Part shown: positions 1 through 8,716 of the stretch, piece after piece
Position numbering within the stretch: the first letter of the stretch is position 1
How the letters are laid out: every line of letters begins with the position of its first letter
DNA from: Streptococcus porcinus
GTDB lineage: Bacteria > Bacillota > Bacilli > Lactobacillales > Streptococcaceae
NCBI RefSeq assembly: GCF_900475415.1
Contig: NZ_LS483388.1
Coordinates: 1,288,001-1,352,000 of the forward strand
Reading direction: 5' to 3'
Length of the DNA: 64,000 bases
Program-made: the position numbers and the translations under genes
Notes under the pieces: model-generated
Told to the model about the DNA's origin: nothing
The model's database searches: none
The model's input: only the letters and a program-made list of their open reading frames with translations

Positions 1-131
1 TTATTCGTGTAGAAATTTCATCAGATTCTCACCCATTCTATACAGGACGTCAAAAATTTACACAAGCAGACGGACGTGTCGATCGTTTCAACAAAAAATA
101 CGGTCTCAAAGACGCAAACGCAGCAAAATAA
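1..131 (+). CDS. rpmE2: 50S ribosomal protein L31 type B, C-terminal part
   Basis: The first complete codon is at base 3 and the frame runs to TAA at 129-131. It encodes the last 42 residues of a type B L31 ribosomal protein, including the [10 protein letters not shown] and [11 protein letters not shown] segments characteristic of the family. The N-terminus lies outside the window. Type B L31 lacks the zinc-binding cysteines of type A and is made under low zinc in many bacteria. No cysteine is visible in this part. An intrinsic terminator follows 13 bases after the stop. Confidence 0.93.
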
Positions 132-144
132 GGCAAAAATATAT

Positions 145-172
145 AACCACTTCTTCTCAGAAGTGGTTTTTT
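145..172 (+). terminator. Intrinsic terminator of rpmE2
   Basis: A 10-bp perfect stem (AACCACTTCT with AGAAGTGGTT), four-base loop and a following T run lie just after the rpmE2 stop codon. The next 175 bases up to the end of the PTS IIA gene show nothing I can name. Confidence 0.85.
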
Positions 173-347
173 AATATCAAAAATTCCTTAGTTTAAAATG
201 TTAGATTCTCATAAAACTAAACTTAACACGATAAGAACTTCTTTTTCATCAAGTAATGTTTCCAAATCATTTGATGGTTTAATTGATATCACATATAGCC
301 TAACCTAATGTGTCATCAAATACCATTAATTAAAACGCAACAAATAC

Positions 348-755
348 TTATAATTCATCTTCCTCATCATTATTTTGCTCTAGTAAGGTATTTACAAAAT
401 GAATATTTTCTTGAGCAAATCTCTTTAAATCAATCTCTTGGTCCAACATTTGACTATTTAGAAAAGCAATTATCATAGGCATATTCATCCCGGCGTAGAG
501 TTCAAAATGATGACCCGCCATCAATAACTGCGTAGCAACATTGCAAGGAGTTCCTCCCAATAAGTCTGCAAAAATAAGGAAGTCCCCTTCAATATTATTA
601 ATGATTGTTAACAATTTTTTTCTAAAATCCTCTGCTCCTTCAATAGTCTCTAAACCAACCGAAAAAATAGTATTTTGTGGCCCCATTATCATTTCCGTTG
701 ATTTTTTCAGCTCATGACAAAAATGACCGTGACTAATTAATATAAGACTTTTCAC
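348..755 (-). CDS. PTS mannose-family EIIA component
   Basis: A 135-residue protein with the mannose-family EIIA fold. It begins MKSLILISHGHF, and His9 in SHGH is the likely phosphorylated residue. The segment FADLLGGTPCNVA is typical of the family. It passes phosphate from HPr to EIIB. The start codon is GTG, with GGAG about nine bases upstream. It is the last gene of a IIB-IIC-IID-IIA operon and starts four bases after the IID stop. The acidic C-terminus (NNDEEDEL) is normal for short EIIA proteins. The sugar is inferred from the neighbouring agaS and lacD genes. Confidence 0.88.
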   Translation of the reverse strand: MKSLILISHGHFCHELKKSTEMIMGPQNTIFSVGLETIEGAEDFRKKLLTIINNIEGDFLIFADLLGGTPCNVATQLLMAGHHFELYAGMNMPMIIAFLNSQMLDQEIDLKRFAQENIHFVNTLLEQNNDEEDEL

Positions 756-759
756 TCTT

Positions 760-1578
760 CTAAACTCCTAATATTTTGAAATAAGCCATAATAATGGCAA
801 AAATGATGATCGCAAATATGGCCTTTGTTGGTGTCATCCCTTTCCTACCAAGGAGCCAAAAAACAGCTCCAGTAAAAATAGCTGGAAGCAAGCGAGGGAA
901 AATAGTATTTAATAAGTCTTGAATATCAATTACTTTCGAACCGATTTTGGGAGCTGCTGTAAATTTAAAATTAATCATGGTAGCAATCAAAGCACCCACC
1001 ATGAAGACCCCCATAACGGAGGCAGCATCAACCAAGGAAGATAACCTGTCACGCATGGTTGTCACCAACTTTGTTCCTTCCTTATAAGCAACTTCCAGCT
1101 GTTTCCATCGAAAAACGTTAATCAACATTTGAACACTGACCCACATCAAAATACCAATAATCCCTGACCATATACCGTCTTTTGCTAAACCAGCTGCAAT
1201 TGAACCCATAATTGCTGGGATTAAAGAGACAAAGACAGAATCGCCAATTGGTGCAAAGGGTCCCATTAAGCCAGTTTTGACTCCATTTACAGCGTCTCTA
1301 GCTTGGATACCTTCATTTTCTTCCAGTGCCAAATCAATCCCCGTAATAATGGTATGAAAAAAATTTGAAGTATTGAAGAATTGTGTATGAACAACCATCA
1401 TTTCTTTTAATTCTGGACTATTATCACCATATAACTTGCGTAATTGTGGCAAAATCATATAGAGATAACCTGACCCTTGCATGCGTTCATAATTCCAACC
1501 CCATTGGAAAGTAAATAAACTTCTTTTATTAATTTGTTTAAAATCTTGCTTACTTAATTTATAATCAGATTTCATCAT
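760..1578 (-). CDS. PTS mannose-family EIID component
   Basis: This is a membrane component of a mannose-family permease. It has the N-terminal QWGWNYERMQGSGY motif and the GVKTGLMGPFAPIGDS motif of EIID proteins, followed by hydrophobic segments at the C-terminus. With EIIC it forms the sugar channel. An in-frame GTG exists at 1593, but the ATG ATG pair at 1578/1575 lies about eight bases after GGGGA and fits better. The gene overlaps the 3' end of the IIC gene by 14 bases, which suggests translational coupling. Specificity is probably for an amino sugar or galactoside, by context only. Confidence 0.88.
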   Translation of the reverse strand: MMKSDYKLSKQDFKQINKRSLFTFQWGWNYERMQGSGYLYMILPQLRKLYGDNSPELKEMMVVHTQFFNTSNFFHTIITGIDLALEENEGIQARDAVNGVKTGLMGPFAPIGDSVFVSLIPAIMGSIAAGLAKDGIWSGIIGILMWVSVQMLINVFRWKQLEVAYKEGTKLVTTMRDRLSSLVDAASVMGVFMVGALIATMINFKFTAAPKIGSKVIDIQDLLNTIFPRLLPAIFTGAVFWLLGRKGMTPTKAIFAIIIFAIIMAYFKILGV

Positions 1579-2446
1579 CTTCAATTTCCCCACTTTCAGA
1601 GACTTGAACTCTTTGTTCGATTATCGGTGTTTTTTGATTATTTTTATAATGCAATGTTGCTAAGCAGGCCCCAATAATTGCAATTCCAATCATAGGTAAA
1701 CTTTTATACGGAGAGGTATCAAAATCTTTGGATAGGGTCGTTAAGGCAGTACTGACAGTTTGTAAATTAGTATAAACCGTTGTTAACATTGCCGTTAAGA
1801 CAAAACCTAAAGCCAAATAGTGACCATTCCGTTTTACTGGTAGATAGTGTAAAAGAATGGCGAAACCTAGACCAGGTAACATTTTACCGGCCAAAGTTAA
1901 ACCATTAGCTAACCATTGATACTGTTGAATACCGTTAACCAAAGCTTGAACAAAGTGTCCACCAAGCGTAACTGCTAAAAAGACCGGCAAAGCTCTAGAC
2001 AAGGCCCACGGGAGGGCCCCCATTAGATAGTTTCTTTCGATTCCTTTGTAGTTATGATTCTCCACATGAGCATCTATTCTGTGTGCAAAATAAGTTGTTG
2101 AAAAGCGACCTAAAATATCAGTATATACCATTAACGCGGCTACTGGCACTGCAATGGTTGAAATTGCAATTTCTGGTTTAATTCCCTGTGAAACTGAGAA
2201 AGCTGTCGCAATAACCGCACCCGAAGTTGCGTCAATTCGTGAAGCACCACCAAAGGTTCCGACACCTAGAACCATCAGTTGAAGACTACCGCCAATCCAA
2301 AGTCCTGTTTTTAAGTCACCCATTATTAAACCAGCTATAAAACCCGCAAATACTGGTGATCCAGCTGAAGAAACAATCGTTAATTCATCAAGAATTTGAT
2401 ATGCTGAGTATAAGGTTAATAAAAATATTTGCCACCATTGAATCAT
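1565..2446 (-). CDS. PTS mannose-family EIIC component
   Basis: A 293-residue polytopic membrane protein with the EIIC signatures GFIAGLIMGDLKTGLWIG and GVGTFGGASRIDA. It has at least six hydrophobic stretches and an acidic hydrophilic tail (SGEIEDDEI). It forms the sugar translocation pathway with EIID. The gene starts 12 bases after the IIB stop, with AGGAGGA just before its ATG, and overlaps IID. Family assignment is firm; the substrate is inferred from the adjacent AgaS/LacD genes. Confidence 0.88.
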   Translation of the reverse strand: MIQWWQIFLLTLYSAYQILDELTIVSSAGSPVFAGFIAGLIMGDLKTGLWIGGSLQLMVLGVGTFGGASRIDATSGAVIATAFSVSQGIKPEIAISTIAVPVAALMVYTDILGRFSTTYFAHRIDAHVENHNYKGIERNYLMGALPWALSRALPVFLAVTLGGHFVQALVNGIQQYQWLANGLTLAGKMLPGLGFAILLHYLPVKRNGHYLALGFVLTAMLTTVYTNLQTVSTALTTLSKDFDTSPYKSLPMIGIAIIGACLATLHYKNNQKTPIIEQRVQVSESGEIEDDEI

Positions 2447-2458
2447 TTGAAAATCCTC

Positions 2459-2962
2459 CTAGTTATGATGAGATTCCTGTCTCACTTTATTAAGTAAAGG
2501 CATGAAATCGATAGCTGTATCACTTGGTACCATCTGTGCAATTAGTCTTGTCCCAGTTCTAGCAATAGCGTCAAAATCATCAATATCTTGTTTAAGAACA
2601 TTTATTGAGCGTGTAAGGGGTATTGTGTCAGATGATTGGGACATATTTCCCACATTAAGATCAGAAATAGCTACACCTTTATTAATAAGTTCTAAAAAAC
2701 GATCTGGTTTCTTAGCTACAATTAATAAGCGTTGAGAATCATAACGGCCAGCTAAAATGTTGCTAGCAGCTTTTTCAACTGTTAATATAGATAATTTAAT
2801 ACCTGCTGGAGTTGCTAACTTCAAGGCTGTTTTTTCTAAATCATTGGCGACAATCTCGTTATCTATCACCATAATTCTTGAAATATTAAGTTTGGTTGTC
2901 CATAAATTAGCGACTTGACCATGAATCAAACGTCCATCGATTCGTGTTGCAATAATTGTCAT
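2459..2962 (-). CDS. PTS mannose-family EIIB component
   Basis: A 167-residue cytoplasmic phosphotransferase beginning MTIIATRIDGRLIHGQV, where His14 in the GRLIHGQV motif is the phosphorylated residue. It transfers phosphate from EIIA to the incoming sugar. It is the first gene of the PTS operon, read from a promoter with a catabolite site in its spacer at 2988-3016. Its start is preceded by AGGAGA. The GntR-type regulator at 3119 is transcribed divergently and is the natural candidate to control it. Confidence 0.9.
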   Translation of the reverse strand: MTIIATRIDGRLIHGQVANLWTTKLNISRIMVIDNEIVANDLEKTALKLATPAGIKLSILTVEKAASNILAGRYDSQRLLIVAKKPDRFLELINKGVAISDLNVGNMSQSSDTIPLTRSINVLKQDIDDFDAIARTGTRLIAQMVPSDTAIDFMPLLNKVRQESHHN

Positions 2963-2987
2963 CGTGTTCTCCTAGTTTCTACAATAA

Positions 2988-3016
2988 TTATTAGTAAGCG
3001 TTTTCATTTTTATCAA
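2988..3016 (-). promoter_or_regulatory. Promoter of the PTS operon with embedded cre site
   Basis: On the minus strand TTGATA (3011-3016) and TAATAA (2988-2993) are separated by 17 bases. The spacer contains ATGAAAACGCTTACT (2993-3007), which fits the catabolite responsive element consensus. CcpA bound there would block RNA polymerase directly, so glucose repression of this PTS is predicted. The -10 match is moderate. Confidence 0.65.
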
Positions 3017-3072
3017 TAAATACACTGTTACAATTAGTTTTATAAGAGCATAGCTTTTTATAACATTTTCGG

Positions 3073-3078
3073 TATAAT
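3073..3078 (+). promoter_or_regulatory. -10 box of the GntR regulator gene
   Basis: TATAAT lies 41 bases before the ATG of the plus-strand regulator. No good -35 is visible 17 bases upstream, so the promoter may be weak or activator dependent. GAGGG before the ATG serves as ribosome binding site. Confidence 0.5.
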
Positions 3079-3118
3079 TTTAAGTAAGAAGCGTACAGAA
3101 ATGGACTGAGGGTAACCT

Positions 3119-3838
3119 ATGCAAGCTAAAAAACCAAAATATCAAGTTATTAAAGAAAATCTTTATCACCTCATTATGTCAAAGCATTATAAAAAAGGAG
3201 ACTTATTTTTTACTGAGGCAGAATTGATCAAAAAATACAAGGCAAGCTCTATAACCATCAAACGGGCTTTAAAAGAACTTGAAAATGATGGCTTCATTAG
3301 TCGTAAACGTGGTTTAGGAACTTTTATCAAAAAAACTAGTAAAGATAAAATTGTTCATTTTTCCTACACCAATAACACATCAAACCATCAAGAAGATGTG
3401 CATATTTTGAGTTTAGAAAAAGGAAATGATCCTTATTATTTAAATCTTTTAGGCCTTCATAAAACTGAGTATTATTATATTCTGTCACGTCAAAGGTGGA
3501 TAGATAAAGAGCCTTATCTATTCCAAAGATCTTTTATCGCACACGATTACATTGCTAATCCCGAGGCAGATTTATCTTCTTATGCTTCTATCTATCAACG
3601 CTTTTTTGAAGATTTTAACATTCAAATGGCTGAACAAGACTTTTCTCAAAAAACTGATTTAACCCTTGATTATAGCAATGAAGTGGCTAAATTTTTACAA
3701 TTAGATAAAAAGCAACCGTGTGTCCGTCAACTTAAACTAACCAAAGATAAGACATCACATCGTATTTTGGAATATGCAGAAGTTTATAAAAATTGGAAAT
3801 TTTTTCAGTACCGCATTAATTCTCTTCACTACGATTGA
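3119..3838 (+). CDS. GntR/HutC-family transcriptional regulator
   Basis: A 239-residue regulator. Residues 5-72 form a GntR winged helix (KASSITIKRALKELENDG, then the wing with RKRGLGTFIKK), and residues 80-235 form a UTRA effector-binding domain. It is transcribed divergently from the mannose-family PTS and converges on lacD, so it probably controls the PTS in response to a phosphosugar. The start ATG has GAGGG nine bases upstream. A second regulator of the same family sits at 6044-6766 and could bind related operators. Confidence 0.85.
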   Translation: MQAKKPKYQVIKENLYHLIMSKHYKKGDLFFTEAELIKKYKASSITIKRALKELENDGFISRKRGLGTFIKKTSKDKIVHFSYTNNTSNHQEDVHILSLEKGNDPYYLNLLGLHKTEYYYILSRQRWIDKEPYLFQRSFIAHDYIANPEADLSSYASIYQRFFEDFNIQMAEQDFSQKTDLTLDYSNEVAKFLQLDKKQPCVRQLKLTKDKTSHRILEYAEVYKNWKFFQYRINSLHYD

Positions 3839-3867
3839 CATTAAGACTGATGTAGGGAAATATCTTC

Positions 3868-4845
3868 TTATACTTTATTTGTCCAAGGACTGGCTGTCTT
3901 AGCTAAAACGTCATTAAGAGATTCAATATTCTTTACCCCTTCTTGTCTTAGCCATTGACGAGCTGCAGCCTCTCCTTCTTTGATATAGACTGAAACAACA
4001 TCGGCCCATGTAGCACGACCACAAAGAACACCGTTAAACGTCGCTCCTGACTGGGCCGCAAATATTAAGGTTTCTTGGAATAGCTGAGCTGACACTCCTG
4101 CACTAAGGTAGATGTACGGTAAGTGACTGGCTGCTTCTTGTTCTTTAAAAGCTAGGGCCGCGTCTGCTTTACTATAAAGAATGGGACCTTCTGTAAAGCC
4201 TTCAACATAGGCCATATTAAGTGGAACTTCCACTTTCAAAACATCAATCCCAAACCGTTTAGCCGAAAAAACTCTCATGGCTTCATTAACTTTATGGGCT
4301 TTTACTTTGGCGAAAGCAATACTGCTATTATCACTAATCTTTTCATCATAGGTCAAAATCTCTAAAAAGAAGGGAAGATCTTCTGCTTGACACTCTGAAC
4401 CGATGCGTTCAATGTAAGCTTTCTTTTGGTGGTTAACAGCCTCATTGCCATCAACGTCATAATAGAGGAGAAACCTAATCGCATCTGCACCAGCTGCTTT
4501 AAGACCTTTCACTGACCAGTCTTCTAGACAGTCTGGTAAGCGACTACTTGTCTTGGCATCGTAGCCTGTTTTTTCGTAAGCCAGTAACAAACCTGCTTTT
4601 TGGTCTTTGACTTCAATAGCTGGTAACCCATATTCTGGGTCTAAGAGAATTGAGGAAGCATAGGGAGTTAATTCTTCAGATACCAGCCGCTTTAAGCTTA
4701 CTATTTGCTCAGTTGTTGGCTCTTCTTTTTGATGGCTTGCCATCATCCTTTTTAGAGCACCGCGTTGATCAAAAGCCAATGCAGAAATAATTCCGTCACG
4801 GCTTACTTTTTCTAAGTAGGCTTTTTTATTTGATATAACTGTCAT
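3868..4845 (-). CDS. lacD: Tagatose 1,6-bisphosphate aldolase (LacD family)
   Basis: A 325-residue class I aldolase of the LacD family that splits tagatose 1,6-bisphosphate into dihydroxyacetone phosphate and glyceraldehyde 3-phosphate. Visible family features include [16 protein letters not shown] near the N-terminus, the segment [14 protein letters not shown], where the Lys is the likely Schiff-base residue, and GVSAQLFQE. It starts three bases after agaS and is clearly cotranscribed. The operon lacks a tagatose-6-phosphate kinase, so that step must be encoded elsewhere. LacD paralogues can have regulatory roles in streptococci, but the catalytic residues look intact here. Confidence 0.9.
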   Translation of the reverse strand: MTVISNKKAYLEKVSRDGIISALAFDQRGALKRMMASHQKEEPTTEQIVSLKRLVSEELTPYASSILLDPEYGLPAIEVKDQKAGLLLAYEKTGYDAKTSSRLPDCLEDWSVKGLKAAGADAIRFLLYYDVDGNEAVNHQKKAYIERIGSECQAEDLPFFLEILTYDEKISDNSSIAFAKVKAHKVNEAMRVFSAKRFGIDVLKVEVPLNMAYVEGFTEGPILYSKADAALAFKEQEAASHLPYIYLSAGVSAQLFQETLIFAAQSGATFNGVLCGRATWADVVSVYIKEGEAAARQWLRQEGVKNIESLNDVLAKTASPWTNKV

Positions 4846-4848
4846 TTT

Positions 4849-6024
4849 TTACTCCTTTGAATAATTGTATATTCTCACACCTTTAACAACACGGTTAACG
4901 GTTCCACTTTCAGAAGGAGTATCTGGTAAGTTATGGACTTCGATTGAGGCTAGTAGCGCAACTGTTTGAGCAAAAAATATCATAGGAAAAGCTAAGTAAG
5001 CATCAGGCAAGAGAAAGTCCGAATTCAGAACAAAGTTTTTACCACTGAAATTCTTCTCTTTTCTCTGACCAATCGCAATGGTTGACTGAGCGATCTGATC
5101 ATTAGCAATTTCTTCTAAAATATCAAGATCATATTGTCTTGTGTAAGGATGATTATTAATAAAACCAAAGACCAGTGTCCGTTCATTAATAAAAGATTTT
5201 GGACCATGTCTGAAACCCATAGAGGAGTCATGAAGCGTTGCAATTTTGCCAGCTGTTAGTTCTAATATTTTTAATTGCGCTTCTTGTGTTAATCCTGCTA
5301 AAGATCCCGAACCTAAATAGACTAAGCGATTAAAAGGTTTCTGCATGAAATCATTAATTTCTGTCTCCCTATCAATAATGTCTTCAGCCATTCTTCTCAT
5401 TTGTGAGATAAAATCTAATTTTTCCTCATTGGTGTGAGACTTATCAAAAATTAACAAAGCTGATAGCATCATACAAGTAAAACTTCCTGTCATAGCAAAA
5501 CCAGCATCGTTTGAACGAGGAGGCATTAAAAATAAGAAATTGCGCTTATCATCTCGAGCTCTTTTGGCTAACTCTCCCTCCTTTGCACAGGTAATTGTTA
5601 AATGATAACAATTAGTAACTAATTGATTGACTAGTTCCACTGTTGCAATACTTTCAGGACTATTACCACTTCTTGCAAAAGAAACTAATAAGACGGTATC
5701 TTCCTCATAAAGGTAATAATGAGGAGCAGACACAATGTCTGTTGAAGCAATACTGTAGAAAAGAAACTGCTCTCGTTGCCCGTAGGTTTGTAAAAATGAC
5801 CAAATACTATTACCGACATATTCGGAGGTTCCAGCTCCGGTAAAAATAACTTTGATTTTTGTGTCAGCGCTTTCAATGACTTTGTTTAAAAAAGAAGAAA
5901 GTTTTTCTTCTTTATCCAAAAATTGCTGATAGACTTGATCCCACAAATCAGGTTCTTGTTTAATTTCTTTAGTGGTAATGGTAGCTCCCAATTGCTTAAG
6001 TTCCTGCTCAGTTAATTGAAACAT
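4849..6024 (-). CDS. agaS: AgaS-type SIS-domain sugar isomerase/deaminase
   Basis: A 391-residue protein with two SIS (sugar isomerase) domains. The first has IFTGAGTSEYVG near residue 60 and LVSFARSGNSPES near 115. The second has YLGSGSLAGLTQEAQLK and SSMGFRHGPKSFIN. AgaS proteins convert galactosamine 6-phosphate to tagatose 6-phosphate with release of ammonia. The gene is followed by lacD, which uses the product after phosphorylation, and preceded by a GntR regulator. It was once annotated as a tagatose-6-phosphate ketose/aldose isomerase in this family. Function is by family and context. Confidence 0.88.
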   Translation of the reverse strand: MFQLTEQELKQLGATITTKEIKQEPDLWDQVYQQFLDKEEKLSSFLNKVIESADTKIKVIFTGAGTSEYVGNSIWSFLQTYGQREQFLFYSIASTDIVSAPHYYLYEEDTVLLVSFARSGNSPESIATVELVNQLVTNCYHLTITCAKEGELAKRARDDKRNFLFLMPPRSNDAGFAMTGSFTCMMLSALLIFDKSHTNEEKLDFISQMRRMAEDIIDRETEINDFMQKPFNRLVYLGSGSLAGLTQEAQLKILELTAGKIATLHDSSMGFRHGPKSFINERTLVFGFINNHPYTRQYDLDILEEIANDQIAQSTIAIGQRKEKNFSGKNFVLNSDFLLPDAYLAFPMIFFAQTVALLASIEVHNLPDTPSESGTVNRVVKGVRIYNYSKE

Positions 6025-6043
6025 ATTGACCTCCTAAAATCTT

Positions 6044-6766
6044 TTATTGATTGGGTTGATGAATAATTTTATATTTAAAATGGTCAGCTCTAGCAATTGA
6101 AAAAGTGTGTTCAATTAAAAGATTTTTATCATTATAGGTTTTACGTATCATGTGTAATACAGGATCACCTTTTTGTATACCTAATAATTGAGCCTCATAA
6201 TCAAGAGCGATACTAGCGTAAAACTCTTCTTCAGCAAGTCGAATCTGTTGACGGTAACCTTCTGCAAAAATATCATATAAGGGTTTTTGTAATAATAAGT
6301 CTTTTGATAAATCATTGAATAGGTTAGCAGGAAGATAGGATCTTTCAAACATCATTGGCTCACCATCTGCTAGTCTCACCCGTTCTAGCTCAAAAGCTTC
6401 ACCGTCTGCATCCATTTCTAAAAACTTTTCTAGATAATCCTTTACTGCTACTTTCTCAAAAGAAATGATTTCAGTTTTTGGTTTCTTTCCTATTTTTTTC
6501 ATCTGCTCAGTAAAGCTATATGTAGTCGCTAAGTCTGTTATGGGCCCCTTCAATTTTGAAACATAGGTCCCTCTACCATGAACTTTGTAAATTAGACCAC
6601 GTGATTCTAACTCCTTCAGAGCTTGCCGAACAGTTATGCGACTAACAGAATAGCTTTCACTCAACTCTCTTTCTGACAACAACTTCTCATGAGGAGCCAT
6701 ATCTTTTCTAATCTTTACTTCAAGTTGATCGACTAATTTTTGATATAATGGTTGATTTTTCGTCAT
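6044..6766 (-). CDS. GntR/HutC-family regulator of the agaS-lacD operon
   Basis: A 240-residue GntR/UTRA regulator. The helix-turn-helix is at residues 25-60 (SESYSVSRITVRQALKEL) followed by GLIYKVHGRGTYVSK. The UTRA domain fills residues 85-235. It is first in the operon gntR-agaS-lacD. Two palindromes, TGGTTATAACCA (6785-6796) and TAGTATACTA (6807-6816), lie over its promoter, so autorepression is likely. It resembles regulators of amino-sugar use (NagR/AgaR type). It is distinct from the regulator at 3119, whose sequence differs clearly outside the HTH. Confidence 0.86.
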   Translation of the reverse strand: MTKNQPLYQKLVDQLEVKIRKDMAPHEKLLSERELSESYSVSRITVRQALKELESRGLIYKVHGRGTYVSKLKGPITDLATTYSFTEQMKKIGKKPKTEIISFEKVAVKDYLEKFLEMDADGEAFELERVRLADGEPMMFERSYLPANLFNDLSKDLLLQKPLYDIFAEGYRQQIRLAEEEFYASIALDYEAQLLGIQKGDPVLHMIRKTYNDKNLLIEHTFSIARADHFKYKIIHQPNQ

Positions 6767-6784
6767 ATAATTATTTCCCTCTAC

Positions 6785-6831
6785 TGGTTATAACCACCTA
6801 AGAGTATAGTATACTAACCAGACTTTGTCAA
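6785..6831 (-). promoter_or_regulatory. Consensus promoter and putative GntR operators before gntR-agaS-lacD
   Basis: On the minus strand TTGACA (6826-6831) and TATACT (6803-6808) are spaced by exactly 17 bases, a near-perfect sigma-A promoter. A perfect palindrome TAGTATACTA (6807-6816) overlaps the -10 and spacer. A perfect 12-bp palindrome TGGTTATAACCA (6785-6796) lies around the expected transcription start. Such a strong promoter needs tight control, and these repeats are the likely operators of the first gene's product. Confidence 0.75.
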
Positions 6832-6832
6832 G

Positions 6833-6866
6833 AAAAAAAGAACTGATAATTTTCAGTTCTTTTTTC
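6833..6866. terminator. Bidirectional terminator between adcA and the gntR promoter
   Basis: A 14-base arm AAAAAAAGAACTGA pairs with TCAGTTCTTTTTTC around a six-base loop. The arms give a T run on either strand. It lies just after the adcA stop on the minus strand and upstream of the gntR promoter, insulating the two. Confidence 0.85.
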
Positions 6867-6869
6867 TTA

Positions 6870-8414
6870 TTAATGAGCATTAATCTCTTGAGCAATTTCA
6901 CGTCCTGATAAATCAGACTTGTAATATGTTGGCCAATGATCCCATTTTGATGCAATCTCATCATGACCCTGTGCTCCCCAATAAAGATGGAAATGCTCTG
7001 CCTTGTTTGGTGCTATTTCATGGTCACTGAATTGTATATATTTAAATTCACCAGCATCTTTTTCTTTAGCTTCAAACATGTAGCGAACACCACGGTTTCC
7101 TTTTTCGTAAGTAATGATTTTTTTACCAGAATAGCTATATGTAAAAGTTTTCTTATCATCGCCACGTTCAAAAGTAATTGTTGACTTCTTACCATTAATT
7201 TTAATGGCAGTTACATCAGTCTTATAGCCAGCTTCGTAATAATCTTTGTATTCCTTCGCTGTCATCTTTCCTTTTGATTTTTTAGCTTTATAATCCATAA
7301 CCTGATCTAAAGTACCATCTTGTAAATAAGGATAGACAGACTGCCAATTACCAGACCAATCACTTAGCTTACGATCCTTCACAGCATTATCTTTGAAATA
7401 GCCGTTGTAAACTGATTTACTATTATCTTCTTCTGGTTTAATTTCCTTGCCATCACGCTTAGTTGTTAATTCTAAAGCTTTAAGGTTTTCACGCATAACA
7501 CTGAAGTAATCCTCACCAGCTTTGATCTCTTTTTGGGTTAAACTTTCGAGTGGGCTTAAAACGACAGACTTGACACCTGCTTCTTTGGCAAGTGTTTTAG
7601 CAACTTTACTTGAGGCATTCTCTTCAAAATAGATATATTTGATATCATATTTTTTTACATATTTTGAAAGTTCAGCTAAACGTTTTGCTGAAGGCTCATT
7701 TTCTGGAGAAACACCATTAATAGCAATTTGATTTAAACCATAGTCAAGTGCCATGTAACCAAAAGCAGCATGTTGTGTCACAAAACTCTTTTGTTTTGCT
7801 GAAGATAAAGCCTCACTATAGTCTTTATCTAGCTTTTTCAGTTTTTCAATATATGCAGCTGCATTTGATTTGAAGACATCAGCTTTCTTAGGGTATTTCT
7901 TTGAAAGCGAATCGCGGATATTTTCCACTACAGTAATGCTACGATATGGAGATAACCAGACATGGGGATCAAATTTATGGCTATGACCTTCCTCATCATG
8001 ATGGTCATGATCTTTTTTGCTTTCTTCATGGTCATGGTCTTCACTTGAACCAGCAGCTAAAATCATTGACCCTGTTCCCTTAATATAATCAACTTTATCT
8101 GATTTAATTGATTTTTTCACTTTTGGAATCCAAGTTTCCATATTATCATCCATGTAGACGATTGCATCCGAATCTTGAATTTTTTTGACATCCTTCGTCG
8201 TTGGCTCAAACTCATGGGGCTCAGTTCCAGCTTTCATTAACATTGAAACATCGCCATCATTGCCTACAACCCCTTTAGTAAATTCATACACGGGATAAAA
8301 AGTCGTCATTATCTTAACTTTAGTATCTTCTGCTTCTACTTGCTTAACTTGACTTAATTGCCATGCTGATGTCAATCCGACAAAACTCATCATTAAAAGA
8401 ATTTTCTTTTTCAT
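6870..8414 (-). CDS. adcA: Zinc-binding lipoprotein/adhesin AdcA with ZinT domain
   Basis: A 514-residue zinc ABC transporter binding protein. Residues 1-28 are a signal sequence. Residues 30-310 form a TroA/ZnuA-like domain with a histidine-rich loop near 125-148 (DHDHEESKKDHDHHDEEGH). The C-terminal part from about 330 is a ZinT domain with a conserved His cluster (AEHFHLYWG near the end). This fused architecture is normal for streptococcal AdcA. A lipobox cysteine is not obvious in the signal region, so release or anchoring is unclear. Two AdcR boxes overlie the transcription start, so it should be induced by zinc shortage. It stands alone, with transporter genes elsewhere. Confidence 0.93.
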   Translation of the reverse strand: MKKKILLMMSFVGLTSAWQLSQVKQVEAEDTKVKIMTTFYPVYEFTKGVVGNDGDVSMLMKAGTEPHEFEPTTKDVKKIQDSDAIVYMDDNMETWIPKVKKSIKSDKVDYIKGTGSMILAAGSSEDHDHEESKKDHDHHDEEGHSHKFDPHVWLSPYRSITVVENIRDSLSKKYPKKADVFKSNAAAYIEKLKKLDKDYSEALSSAKQKSFVTQHAAFGYMALDYGLNQIAINGVSPENEPSAKRLAELSKYVKKYDIKYIYFEENASSKVAKTLAKEAGVKSVVLSPLESLTQKEIKAGEDYFSVMRENLKALELTTKRDGKEIKPEEDNSKSVYNGYFKDNAVKDRKLSDWSGNWQSVYPYLQDGTLDQVMDYKAKKSKGKMTAKEYKDYYEAGYKTDVTAIKINGKKSTITFERGDDKKTFTYSYSGKKIITYEKGNRGVRYMFEAKEKDAGEFKYIQFSDHEIAPNKAEHFHLYWGAQGHDEIASKWDHWPTYYKSDLSGREIAQEINAH

Positions 8415-8430
8415 GATTCCTCCTCTTTTA

Positions 8431-8462
8431 TTAACTGGTTAAAGTTTCACTGGTTAAGTATA
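8431..8462 (-). promoter_or_regulatory. Two AdcR zinc boxes and -10 of adcA
   Basis: TTAACTGGTTAA (8431-8442) is a perfect match to the AdcR operator TTAACYRGTTAA. A second box TTCACTGGTTAA (8446-8457) differs at one position and lies 15 bases away, about one and a half helical turns. TATACT on the minus strand (8457-8462) is the -10. The boxes therefore cover the transcription start, as expected for repression by zinc-loaded AdcR. Confidence 0.85.
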
Positions 8463-8716
8463 TCATTTAAAAAAGAAAATGTCACGTAATTTTATTTCTT
8501 CAGGAGTTATCGTGAAAAAAATAACTTCTATATTTCTTTTCGTCATTCTATAGAGCTAATCCGTAGATATAAGATAAAATGTAAGGTTCTAGGAAAAAGT
8601 AAGCTAAAGAGCCCAATCCTATGGAATAGAGAACTAGGCCCTTAACTAACAATAAATATTAGCAACTTTTTGATCATTAATATCTAACGTAGACATTTTA
8701 AAGAATTCGCAAATTC

